Origin: Rhodospirillaceae bacterium
GTDB taxonomy: Bacteria > Pseudomonadota > Alphaproteobacteria > Rhodospirillales > Rhodospirillaceae
Direction: 5' to 3'
Assembly (NCBI GenBank): GCA_040219235.1
Contig: JAVJSV010000002.1
Location: 1 to 64,000, forward strand
DNA length: 64,000 nucleotides
Shown here: positions 25,438 through 34,084 of the stretch, in pieces
Layout: each line of letters starts with the position of its first letter
Position numbering within the stretch: the first letter of the stretch is position 1
Made by a program: the position numbers and the translations under genes
The notes under the pieces: generated by a model
Seen by the model: only the letters and a program-made list of their open reading frames with translations
Databases searched by the model: none
Told to the model about the DNA's origin: nothing

Positions 25438-26722
25438 AGCAAAGACAAAATCCCTCAAGTCGAAATCGCCAAAAGCACGCACGGTAAAAGCAGCGCAATT
25501 GGCTGCAAAAACGGGAAAAACAAAGCACCCTAAGTTTGGCGTGCCTTTCATCGACACCGAAGCGATGATGAATACGTTGCTAGACTTGCTCGCCATTCCC
25601 AGTCCGGCTGGCTACACCGACAACATTGTGCATTACGTGTGTGAACGCCTGGCCGGGCTTGGTATTGGGCATGAACTGACACGGCGCGGAGCAATTCGAG
25701 TCACGCTGAAGGGCAACACTGCGTCACCGTCACGCGCGGTCATTGGCCATGTCGATACGCTGGGCGCGCAAATCAAACGTTTGAAGGAAAATGGTCGCTG
25801 CGAAGTTGTGATGATTGGACACTGGTCTTCCCGTTTCGCGGAAGGGGCTCGCGTGACCATATACGGCGACGACCGGAGTTTCCGAGGAACGCTTTTACCC
25901 CTCAAAGCTTCAGGCCATACCTTCAACAAAGAGATCGATACTCAACCCTCAGAGTGGACCAATATTGAACTCCGCCTCGATGAAAACGTATCGAGCATTC
26001 AAGGCTTGCTGGATCTCGGTGTGAACGTCGGTGATATCGTAGCAATTGATCCGGCACCGGAATTGTCTTCCGGAGGCTATATTTCATCTCGTCATCTCGA
26101 CGACAAAGCCGGAGTGGCCGCCATGCTGGCCGCGCTTAAAGCCATCAAAGATAAAAAACTTAAAGTCGCTGTAGACACCAGCTTCCTCTTCACGATTTCC
26201 GAGGAAGTTGGTTCTGGAGCATCAGCCGTGTTGCACGGAGACGTGGCAGAGCTTGTGGCCGTTGACAATGGCACAGTTGCACCCGGACAAAATTCATCCG
26301 AGTTCGGCGTTACGATAGGCATGGGCGATCAGACGGGGCCGTTTGACTGGCACTTAACGCGCCATCTCATCGGCTTGTGCAAAACCCACAGCGTGAAGCA
26401 CCAACGGGACGTCTTCCGGTATTATCGTTGTGACGCAGCATCGGCAGTTGAAGCAGGCAACGACATTCGCACCGCATTGATCACTTTTGGGATTGATGCC
26501 AGCCATGGCTATGAACGCACCAATATCGATTCCATGGTCAGCGTGGCCCAACTGCTAAGCTTGTATGTGCAAAGTTCGCCAGCCGTACATCGCGATCAGG
26601 TTGGGATGACTGGCCCACTGGAGGACTTCCCATCCCAACCGCAAAAAGAAATCGAATTACCTGAGCTCTCAGACCTGGACACTGCGTTTCCAGACCTAGG
26701 GACCAAGGCGACACGACGATAA
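25418..26722 (+). CDS. M42-family peptidase of the NAGGN osmoprotectant system
   Basis: About 434 aa from ATG 25418, which lies inside the end of ngg; a start at 25382 is also open. A Lys-rich tail of about 45 residues precedes the catalytic domain, which begins near MMNTLLDLLAIPSPAGYTD. M42 metal ligands and catalytic acids are visible: GHVDTLG, SSRHLDDKAGV, ISEEVGSGAS and AVDNGTVAPGQ. Members of this subfamily occur with NAGGN genes and may degrade or recycle the osmolyte dipeptide; activity has not been read from sequence alone. The basic tail is unusual for the family. Confidence 0.9.
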   Translation: MTPKPSKAKTKSLKSKSPKARTVKAAQLAAKTGKTKHPKFGVPFIDTEAMMNTLLDLLAIPSPAGYTDNIVHYVCERLAGLGIGHELTRRGAIRVTLKGNTASPSRAVIGHVDTLGAQIKRLKENGRCEVVMIGHWSSRFAEGARVTIYGDDRSFRGTLLPLKASGHTFNKEIDTQPSEWTNIELRLDENVSSIQGLLDLGVNVGDIVAIDPAPELSSGGYISSRHLDDKAGVAAMLAALKAIKDKKLKVAVDTSFLFTISEEVGSGASAVLHGDVAELVAVDNGTVAPGQNSSEFGVTIGMGDQTGPFDWHLTRHLIGLCKTHSVKHQRDVFRYYRCDAASAVEAGNDIRTALITFGIDASHGYERTNIDSMVSVAQLLSLYVQSSPAVHRDQVGMTGPLEDFPSQPQKEIELPELSDLDTAFPDLGTKATRR

Positions 26723-26743
26723 GTCTGTTAGAATAAGACCGAC

Positions 26744-28321
26744 TCAGTTCGCTATTTTTCCGAGATAAACCGACGGATTAATTGCCCCAGGGTTAAGCAC
26801 AAAACCTGTAACGTCGCGCCGCACCACCGCGCGGGCTTGGTAATGAAATAAAGGTGCGACTGCGGCATCAGAGAGCATCAGGGCTTCGGCTTCGGCAAAG
26901 AGTGCCGCCCGGGCCTCTAGATCCGTCGCCTCAAGAGCGGCGGTGAAAGCGGCCTCGAAGGCGGGATTTTGATAACGCCCATAGTTTAATTGAGCGGCAT
27001 CACTTTCAGACAGCAGAAACAAAAAAGACTCAGGCGCGTTAAATAACGCCCAGCCAGCATCTGCGACAGCAAAGCGACCGGACTCAAGATCATCGAAATG
27101 GGTTTTAAGGTCCGTGGTGATAAGGCTGGCCTCGGCATAGATGCTTTTCCAAAATGCCTGCAGTGCTGTTGCGACCTTGCGATCATCGGGGGTTTGCCGA
27201 ACACGAAAATCAAACCGCAACGGTGTCTCAGCCGTATACCCAGCCTCGACCATCAGTTGCCGCGCCTCGGCAATCCGCTCCTCTTGCGCTCGTGTATCCG
27301 TCTCAGGTCCACGATACCCGGTAACAGCCCCTGGCACGAAGCGCGCTGCAGTATCGACCGCACCACTGAGAACTCTGTCTGCCAGCAATGAGCTGTCAAC
27401 AGCCAATGCCAGGGCGCGACGGACCTCTGCCGAATTGAACGGTGCCTGTTGAGTATTAAAAACGAGGTAAGACACCCCAAGCGCCGGACCGGAAGCAGCC
27501 TGGCTGGGATAGTTTTCGTCTAGCCATTCGCGCCGATTTGACGGATACCAAGGATGGAGATCAAGCTGGCCGGATTGAAATTGTCGCATCGCCGCTTCAT
27601 CATCAGAAAGCGGCACATAACTGATCTGTTCAAGTTGCGGTTTGACAGCGGCACGGTAATAGGGATTGCGAACCAGCCGAATGACCGAGCCCGCGACCCA
27701 CTCCTCAATCATAAATGGGCCATTAAACAGAGTTGCGGTGTCACCGTCTGGCTGAGGAACAGCAAAAGGCATTGCCAACATCTCGGGTAAGTTGGGCGTT
27801 GGGCGTTCCAGGCTGATCCGGATTGTCTGTTCATCAAGAGCGGTCACGCCAAGATCCGCTAACGGTCTGCGACCGCTGCTGACATCACGAGCGTTTTCAA
27901 TAACATAGAGCAATGGTGCAGACGGTGAGGCTGTTTTGGGGTCAAACAGGCGAAGAAACCCATTAACAACATGTTGAGCCGTCACAGCTGCGCCATTAGA
28001 CCAGGCGGCGTCAGGCCGTAAAGAAAACGTATAAGTATAACCATCTTCAGAGACAGCCCAGGAGTCAGCCAGCCCAGGCCCAGGACGACCATCAGCCCCT
28101 GGATAGGTCAAGCCCATGTAAACGTCACGCAACACAGCCCACTCGTCTGTCATTATGGATTTGTGGGGATCAAGAGTCCCTGGGTCAGCCTGTAAACCGC
28201 GCCGCAGGTGTGATGGATCCACCTGTGAATCTGGCGGGATTTTCTGCTCGGTCGAAAAATCACATGCCGAAATGAAAAGTGAGAAGCAGGAGATGAGAAG
28301 AAGACGCGTGTAATGAATCAA
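26744..28321 (-). CDS. OppA-like solute-binding lipoprotein (SBP_bac_5), no permease nearby
   Basis: 525 aa. A TTG start at 28321 follows GGAAAG. The lipobox LFISAC makes it a lipoprotein tethered in the periplasm. The SBP family 5 signature includes LQADPGTLDPHKS, PGLADSWAVSEDGYTYTF and SLRPDAAWSNG. Such proteins bind peptides or other solutes for ABC importers. No permease or ATPase gene lies nearby, so it must use a distant transporter or act as a sensor. It converges with the NAGGN operon, with 21 bp between stops. Confidence 0.85.
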   Translation of the reverse strand: MIHYTRLLLISCFSLFISACDFSTEQKIPPDSQVDPSHLRRGLQADPGTLDPHKSIMTDEWAVLRDVYMGLTYPGADGRPGPGLADSWAVSEDGYTYTFSLRPDAAWSNGAAVTAQHVVNGFLRLFDPKTASPSAPLLYVIENARDVSSGRRPLADLGVTALDEQTIRISLERPTPNLPEMLAMPFAVPQPDGDTATLFNGPFMIEEWVAGSVIRLVRNPYYRAAVKPQLEQISYVPLSDDEAAMRQFQSGQLDLHPWYPSNRREWLDENYPSQAASGPALGVSYLVFNTQQAPFNSAEVRRALALAVDSSLLADRVLSGAVDTAARFVPGAVTGYRGPETDTRAQEERIAEARQLMVEAGYTAETPLRFDFRVRQTPDDRKVATALQAFWKSIYAEASLITTDLKTHFDDLESGRFAVADAGWALFNAPESFLFLLSESDAAQLNYGRYQNPAFEAAFTAALEATDLEARAALFAEAEALMLSDAAVAPLFHYQARAVVRRDVTGFVLNPGAINPSVYLGKIAN

Positions 28322-28385
28322 GATACTTTCCGCTGATAAAATTCTGTAGAGAGGCCATACCTTAACAGGTTGAGACCCTTTTTTT

Positions 28386-28565
28386 CTATGCCTTCTCTGG
28401 CAATTCCTCTCTTTTCGTCGAGGCTAAATCTTCGAGTTCTTCTTCCGTCATGGACTCATACATCTCTTTCGAAGCACCTTGTAAGCTGCTCTTCGAAGCG
28501 TCGCCGCGTTTGACGGCCAGGGCTGCCCCAGCAGCCTTCTGCTGGGCTTTAGATTTAGCATCCAT
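28386..28565 (-). CDS. DUF3008-family small protein
   Basis: 59 aa from ATG 28565, with GGGAG seven bases upstream; a TTG two codons earlier is less likely. The sequence MDAKSKAQQKAAGAAL, then KGASKEMYESMTEEELEDLA-like segments, matches the DUF3008 pattern of short hydrophilic helical proteins. The gene begins 11 bp after the universal stress protein stop, so the two are one transcript. The function is unknown; a stress role is inferred from the partner. Confidence 0.75.
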   Translation of the reverse strand: MDAKSKAQQKAAGAALAVKRGDASKSSLQGASKEMYESMTEEELEDLASTKREELPEKA

Positions 28566-28576
28566 CTTCAAACTCC

Positions 28577-29101
28577 CTATTTAGCAACCAGCACCGGACA
28601 TTGTGCTTCAACGATGACGCTTTGGGAAACGCTCCCCAAGACCAAGCTTTTGAGCTTGCCGTGGCCGCGACTTCCGATAACGATAAGGTCTGCATTTTTA
28701 TTTTTAGCGTAATCCACAATGTCTTTGTCGGCTGTCGCAACGCCAATGTGTTTATGCACGGCACCAAAATCTTTGCCCGACACTTTGGTCGCGAGCTTAT
28801 CCAGCAGGAGTTGTCCAAATTTTTGTAGAGTCTCGTTTGCGATGATAACAGGCGGCATAGCTGCCCCGTGAGGTGTTCCAGCGGCAACGGGTAACACCTC
28901 AGAGTCATTCAGATCATCGGCGATTTCTTTCTCAAACCCTTCTTTTTTTGCAATGTCCATAAGGTCGCTGATTGAGGTGCCTACGAGAAGAGAATGCACC
29001 AAATGAATTTCACACTCTGGCGATGTGAGTGATGCAGCGAGATTAAAAGCTGATGTGGATTGATCTGATCCGTCTATCGCAACAACAATTCTCTTAAACA
29101 T
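28577..29101 (-). CDS. Universal stress protein (UspA family)
   Basis: 174 aa, a single Usp domain: the N-terminal strand FKRIVVAIDGSDQS and the C-terminal ATP-binding pattern VIGSRGHGKLKSLVLGSVSQ, ending VIVEAQCPVLVAK. It is somewhat longer than the usual 145 aa because of an insertion in the middle. The cytoplasmic role is in stress survival, and the presence of the G-x2-G-x9-G motif suggests an ATP-binding subgroup. It is co-directional with the DUF3008 gene and divergent from the L,D-transpeptidase. Confidence 0.88.
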   Translation of the reverse strand: MFKRIVVAIDGSDQSTSAFNLAASLTSPECEIHLVHSLLVGTSISDLMDIAKKEGFEKEIADDLNDSEVLPVAAGTPHGAAMPPVIIANETLQKFGQLLLDKLATKVSGKDFGAVHKHIGVATADKDIVDYAKNKNADLIVIGSRGHGKLKSLVLGSVSQSVIVEAQCPVLVAK

Positions 29102-29335
29102 AATGAAAAGCCTCCTTTGTCATACTAGGTTAACGACCTGCATTTGAGATAGTTCCCAAAATTTACCCTCATGAAAGGTGACGGGCTATTCGGGACGAAA
29201 AACCCATCACGTTTATGACCTCTTGACCGCCCCGCACGCCGATGGGCGCGCTTGAACACAAATAACACGGCACACTGTGCCGATTTGAGATAAGTGGTAA
29301 GGTTCAAGAGACGGCCAATGAAGGAGTCCAGCGAC

Positions 29336-30895
29336 ATGAGATACCTGTTTTTAAGATCAGCTTTGCAGGCTGTTGCTGTTGCTGTCGCTGTCATGATTTT
29401 GGCAACTACACAGACCGGGATGGCTGTACAGGCCCAGACACCGCAAAGCCCATCGGATGTCACATGGCTTGCCCCGCAAGCTGTGGACGAATTTTATAGC
29501 CAAAAACCCGATCAGCAGTTTTGGGCAAACGAGGCTGACTACGACCAATTGATTGCGGCATTGCAAGGGCTTGAACCGCATGGCCTGAACCCTGAGCATT
29601 ATCATCTCAAAGATCTCATTGCGCTCAAGGCCGATCTCGTGGCACGTGACCGGATCGCAACGGACGCTTGGTTTTCAGCCGCCGCGCATATGGTGTACGG
29701 CAAACTTGACCCGGTATCGGTTGAACCGGATTGGACAGCCGCCGGACGTGAGGCCGATTTACCAGCGTATCTTAGCTCTGCTTTGGAGCAGGGCAGCATT
29801 GCCACAAGCTTAGACGCCCTCGCCCCCAAACAACCTGGATACAAGGCTTTGTTGGAGGAGTACGGGCGCGTCCGGGCACAGGTGAACACACCGTTTGAAA
29901 AAATCTCCGGCGGAGAGACCCTGAAACCGGGTATGTCGGGCCCACGGGTCAGCACCCTGCAGGCCCGGCTTATTCAATTGGCGCTTTTGGATATTGCCCA
30001 GCAGACTGGAACCATGGATCTTGAAACAGATGCTGCGATCAAAACCTACCAAGGCCAGGCTGGTCTGGAAGCAGACGGCCTGGCCGGTCCGGCAACACTG
30101 GCGGCTTTGAATCGCGGTCCGGAAGGTGAAATGCAGCAGCTGCGCGTAAATTTAGAGCGGTGGCGCTGGCTTCCAGATGAACTAGGCCGCCGTCACGTGC
30201 GAGTCAATATCGCCGATTTTTCGGTGACGACCTGGGAAGACGCTGCACCGGTGCGGACTTATTTGGCTATTGTTGGAAAATCATACCGCAAAACGCCAGT
30301 ATTTTCGGATCGTATTCAATATGTCGTGCTAAATCCATGGTGGGAAACACCCCCCAGTCTGGCGCGCGCCGACAAACTTCCGGTTTTTCAGAAAGACCCT
30401 GAGGCCGTTGAGCGTTTAGGCTTTCAAGTGCTGAATGCTGAAGGCGGTATTGTAGATGCCGCAACCCTCGACTGGAATGCCCTCTCGGCGCGCAATTTTC
30501 CCTATCGTCTCAGGCAGGCCCCTGGGACGGAGAATGCGCTCGGCCAAGTGAAGATCATGTTTCCCAACAAGCATAACGTTTACCTGCACGACACGCCGAC
30601 CCGCGGACTATTTGCCCAGCGTCAGCGCGCCTTCTCTTCGGGGTGCATCCGGACTCAGGATGTTGTTGATTTGACCGCATGGCTGCTGAGCGAAACCCCG
30701 AATTGGGGCCGGGACCTGCTTGATCAAACAATTGCCACTGGTAAAGAAACCCGCGTTAATTTAGCGTCCCGCGTTCCGGTCCATATTCTCTATTTCACGG
30801 CCGTTAACGAGAGTTATGGTGGCGTAAGATACCTTGATGATGTCTACCAAAGAGACGGTGCCGTGCTTGCCGGCCTTAGACAAAGAGTGGAATAA
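29336..30895 (+). CDS. L,D-transpeptidase (YcbB/LdtD type) with peptidoglycan-binding domain
   Basis: 519 aa from ATG 29336 (AAGGAG nine bases upstream), starting with a signal peptide (MRYLFLRSALQAVAVA ... QAQ). A helical domain (about 30-190) is followed by a peptidoglycan-binding domain with LKPGMSGPRVSTLQARL. The YkuD catalytic domain ends with HDTP and SSGCIRTQD, catalytic Cys437. It acts in the periplasm to form 3-3 cross-links or attach proteins to peptidoglycan. The M15 peptidase gene starts 4 bp after the stop, a pairing that fits tetrapeptide trimming and cross-linking. Confidence 0.9.
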   Translation: MRYLFLRSALQAVAVAVAVMILATTQTGMAVQAQTPQSPSDVTWLAPQAVDEFYSQKPDQQFWANEADYDQLIAALQGLEPHGLNPEHYHLKDLIALKADLVARDRIATDAWFSAAAHMVYGKLDPVSVEPDWTAAGREADLPAYLSSALEQGSIATSLDALAPKQPGYKALLEEYGRVRAQVNTPFEKISGGETLKPGMSGPRVSTLQARLIQLALLDIAQQTGTMDLETDAAIKTYQGQAGLEADGLAGPATLAALNRGPEGEMQQLRVNLERWRWLPDELGRRHVRVNIADFSVTTWEDAAPVRTYLAIVGKSYRKTPVFSDRIQYVVLNPWWETPPSLARADKLPVFQKDPEAVERLGFQVLNAEGGIVDAATLDWNALSARNFPYRLRQAPGTENALGQVKIMFPNKHNVYLHDTPTRGLFAQRQRAFSSGCIRTQDVVDLTAWLLSETPNWGRDLLDQTIATGKETRVNLASRVPVHILYFTAVNESYGGVRYLDDVYQRDGAVLAGLRQRVE

Positions 30896-30899
30896 AGAG

Positions 30900-31853
30900 A
30901 TGCGTGTTACGAGCCTTGGCTGGTACCGTGCGGTGTTATCAGCTGCCGGTTTTTTCTTTGGTCTGCTATTGATGAGTCCCCAGATGGCGTCGGCATTTCA
31001 GCCTGAGCGCGCTGATTTTACTATCTCTTTCAGCGGGCTAACGAGCGACCTCCGTATTCTTTCCACCACGATGATGCCGGATGGTGTCCTTACTGTAAAC
31101 ACAGAAAGCGAAGCCACAGCATCCAACGGTAAGTTGATGCAGGGACGTCCGTCTTGGGTATGGAATGCCCCGTCTCAACCCGGCTTATCGGTTTTGACTT
31201 TCACCAACGGGACAGACCGTATCACCCTGAATGTGTTCGTCTTGACCCCTTGGAAAAACGGCAAGCAGACAGATTTGAATGGTTACAAAATTGGCCGTTA
31301 TGACTCCTCCCCCTTCCGGGGGCTAGCAGCCTACGAAGCCCCGACGGGTTTCATTGAGGTCACACCAGAGCTGCTCGATACACGCGTTTCCCCTCATTTC
31401 ACCCTGCGCCAGTTTCTGTGTAAACAACAGCCAGGGCATTACCCGGCATATGTGCTTATTCGGCCCGGGATGTTGATGAAAATTGAACGTTTACTGGAAG
31501 CCGCGAACGCGAAAGGTTGGGCTGCGGAAACCTTCAACGTCATGAGTGGTTTTCGCACACCCTATTACAACAAGCTGATTGGTAACACGACAACCTCCTC
31601 CCGGCATTTGTATGGCGGTGCGGCAGACGTGTTTATCGATAATGATGGCGACGATTACATGGATGATCTCAACGGCGACGGAAAAGTCACCACAGCCGAC
31701 GCCAGGGTACTTGCTGATTTAGCCAAACAGCTTTCAAACACGCATGCAAAAGACTGGCGCCCCGGTGGCATTGCGGCCTATGCAGAAAACTCAGCACACG
31801 GCCCTTTCGTTCATGTGGATGTGCGTGGCTACCGGGCTCGGTGGGGCAAATAA
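30900..31853 (+). CDS. M15-type D,D-carboxypeptidase with EF-hand-like insert
   Basis: 317 aa; the chosen start is ATG 30900, just after the transpeptidase stop. A signal peptide (ending near ASAFQ) is followed by an N-terminal beta domain (about 40-165) and a C-terminal M15/DUF882 peptidase domain. Metal ligands are seen in SSRHLYGGAADVFI and HGPFVHVDVRG. Between them lies DNDGDDYMDDLNGDGKVTTAD, two D-x-D-x-D-G-like calcium-binding loops, suggesting calcium dependence. It probably trims stem peptides for the coupled transpeptidase. Confidence 0.8.
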   Translation: MRVTSLGWYRAVLSAAGFFFGLLLMSPQMASAFQPERADFTISFSGLTSDLRILSTTMMPDGVLTVNTESEATASNGKLMQGRPSWVWNAPSQPGLSVLTFTNGTDRITLNVFVLTPWKNGKQTDLNGYKIGRYDSSPFRGLAAYEAPTGFIEVTPELLDTRVSPHFTLRQFLCKQQPGHYPAYVLIRPGMLMKIERLLEAANAKGWAAETFNVMSGFRTPYYNKLIGNTTTSSRHLYGGAADVFIDNDGDDYMDDLNGDGKVTTADARVLADLAKQLSNTHAKDWRPGGIAAYAENSAHGPFVHVDVRGYRARWGK

Positions 31854-31999
31854 TAGAGGTTTTGTGATGTGTGAGATGGTCTTTGCCGGACAGAACTGCA
31901 GAACGGATTAGATCACCTCGACACGACTTCAGATGACGCAGTTTTGTAAGTGGAAAAATTGTTCGAAAGGCATTGTCTGGAAATAGATTAGCACGGTCG

Positions 32000-33544
32000 T
32001 TAATTTATAGACGGCGTAACCCGCATTTCTTCAAACAAAATCCGCCCAGTTTCACTCTTGAAGTCCAATATGCGAGGGGATAGCGCATTCAAACTGACAT
32101 ATCGGACCAGAGGCAAAGACGGTGCCAAGTCATGATGACGAGACATAAGGTCTTTGAGCCTTGCTTCGCGAACAGCCTCATCTAGTATTGAGTCAGAGTC
32201 TATAATCTCGTCTAAAAGCTCGGGGGCACAGAAATGCGTCCGGCCCACGCCACCCGAAAATTGCTTGAGGGCACGACTGACGTCCCCGATCTGATAGTGA
32301 CTCCAGACCGCTGAAAAGGCATCGATTCCGTCCCACGCGCCGGTTTGTATTCGACGCGAAAAATCGGCGAAAGCGAGCGGTTGCAGCTTCGCGTTTACCC
32401 CTATTGCGGCCCAATCTTGGGCAACCTGCTGGAAGATCAGTGAGTCAGACGGAAATTGACCACTGAAGACTCCAATCACCAAATCCAGACCATCGCTGTA
32501 ACCCGCTTCCGCAAGCAGGGAACGGGCGGCTGTTGGATCAAAAGCGTAGGGCTTGATATCCGGGTTATACCCGAGAACCCCTGGGGTTCCGCCTTGAGTG
32601 GCAACTTCGGTCGTGCCACTTAATAGATTGTCGACAATCCGGTTCTTATTTACCGCCATATTCAGCGCCAAACGAACCCGACGATCAGTGGTTGGTGATG
32701 ATCTACCACCACAATTGTAGAAAGCTATAGCCAAATTTATGGCATGCGGTTGACGGTAAATTCTATATCCCGCCGCTTCCAATAGCGAAATCGAGTCTGG
32801 GTCAATACTGTTCGCGATGTCCACCTCACCGGCCATGAGACTTTGCATACGAGTGACTGAGTCCGGACGAAATATGTATTCTACGCGATCAATTTGTTTC
32901 GGTGCCCGCCAAGAACTTTCTTCATTGGTCATCGTAACGTGTGACGCCCCGCCACGCCCCCAATCCAAAATTGAATACGGGCCTGTACCGACGGGGTGTT
33001 TTGAAAATGCAGTTCTGCCCATGTCGATCCAAACATTCACGGGAAAGATTGGGATAAGACTCAATTTTCGAGCAAGCAGACCGTCTGCACGATGCGTTGT
33101 GATCTCAACAGTAAACGGATCGATGATTCGCGTTCCGGCAATGGAACTGACCTCACTTGCGATTGGGTAAACCAATGCCTCTGGAGCACGGAGAAGGTTC
33201 AGCACATCGACAACGGAAATGGCATTAAAAGGTGACCCATCATGGAACACAACATTACGTCTCAACCGGAACACCCATGTGGTATCCGAGGTGATGGTCC
33301 ACGACTCAGCAAGGGCGGGACGGACAGTGCCATCACCATTAACACTGGTCAGACCATCAAAAATAGAAGGTATCAGTCCATTGCCACTGTCGATGGCCAG
33401 CGGGTCAGCATAAGACGTTAGCGGTGTTGAAGCCGCGATGCGTATCGTCTCAGCGGTGACGCTGTTCGAGATAACACCAGTAACAATAACCAGATTCGCG
33501 ATTTTTACTGCAGATCGCAAAAACGTTCTGAGAAGGTCTAACAT
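32000..33544 (-). CDS. Periplasmic solute-binding protein (SBP_bac_5), no permease nearby
   Basis: About 514 aa from ATG 33544. A frame extension to 33610 would place 22 residues before the signal peptide MLDLLRTFLRSAVKIANLVI and is less likely. The mature part shows SBP family 5 features: PSIFDGLTSVNGDG, PALAESWTITSDTTWVFRL and VFHDGSPFNA. It is related to the protein at 38873-40399. It lies downstream of a methyltransferase and a small protein gene, with 145 bp between, and has no transporter partners. Confidence 0.85.
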   Translation of the reverse strand: MLDLLRTFLRSAVKIANLVIVTGVISNSVTAETIRIAASTPLTSYADPLAIDSGNGLIPSIFDGLTSVNGDGTVRPALAESWTITSDTTWVFRLRRNVVFHDGSPFNAISVVDVLNLLRAPEALVYPIASEVSSIAGTRIIDPFTVEITTHRADGLLARKLSLIPIFPVNVWIDMGRTAFSKHPVGTGPYSILDWGRGGASHVTMTNEESSWRAPKQIDRVEYIFRPDSVTRMQSLMAGEVDIANSIDPDSISLLEAAGYRIYRQPHAINLAIAFYNCGGRSSPTTDRRVRLALNMAVNKNRIVDNLLSGTTEVATQGGTPGVLGYNPDIKPYAFDPTAARSLLAEAGYSDGLDLVIGVFSGQFPSDSLIFQQVAQDWAAIGVNAKLQPLAFADFSRRIQTGAWDGIDAFSAVWSHYQIGDVSRALKQFSGGVGRTHFCAPELLDEIIDSDSILDEAVREARLKDLMSRHHDLAPSLPLVRYVSLNALSPRILDFKSETGRILFEEMRVTPSIN

Positions 33545-33689
33545 GCCTATAACTTCTCGCACTGTTAAATTCCTCTCTATGAGCAACTTGTCACTTAAGA
33601 GCACCGGCAATGGCTAGACATAATTTTTTAATACATCGACATTTCTGTCGCAGAAACTGCCGCTCTGTCGCCCTTTTCCACAAAGAGCT

Positions 33690-34073
33690 TTAGTCATCCG
33701 CTTCGGGATCTTTCTTTTTATCCGTCAACCATTTGAAATGATTTTGATCTTCGGGAATCTCTGTGTCGGGATAGAGGCAACCGTAGATACGATTGACAAA
33801 ACGAAGACGCTGCTCCTCAGCGTTTTTTCCGAATTCTTCGTCTGGTTTGAACGTCTCAATAAGATCAGGTGTGACGACGCCTTTGGTAGCAAGAAGCTGT
33901 TCCATCACCATTTGCCGGTCGCGATTGGTCCATATTTCGCCGCCCAGCAACAAAACAATCTCCAACAGCTTGTCAATCATCGGGTCTTTAAAATACTGAG
34001 GGTGCGTTTTATCGAACCCGGGCAGGTCTTTAACGTATTCAGTTTCCGCCTCAACGGCTTTCGGATCGCCCAC
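33690..34073 (-). CDS. Small protein coupled to a methyltransferase
   Basis: 127 aa from GTG 34073. The Shine-Dalgarno AAGGAGG overlaps the stop of the upstream methyltransferase, so translation is coupled. The sequence is hydrophilic and mostly helical, with a hydrophobic helix IDKLLEIVLLLGGEIW, then RQMVMEQLLATKGV and FKWLTDKKKDPEADD at the end. It has no signal peptide or membrane span. I do not recognise the family. The tight coupling suggests a partner subunit or shared pathway with the methyltransferase. Confidence 0.65.
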   Translation of the reverse strand: MGDPKAVEAETEYVKDLPGFDKTHPQYFKDPMIDKLLEIVLLLGGEIWTNRDRQMVMEQLLATKGVVTPDLIETFKPDEEFGKNAEEQRLRFVNRIYGCLYPDTEIPEDQNHFKWLTDKKKDPEADD

Positions 34074-34084
34074 CAAATCCTCCT

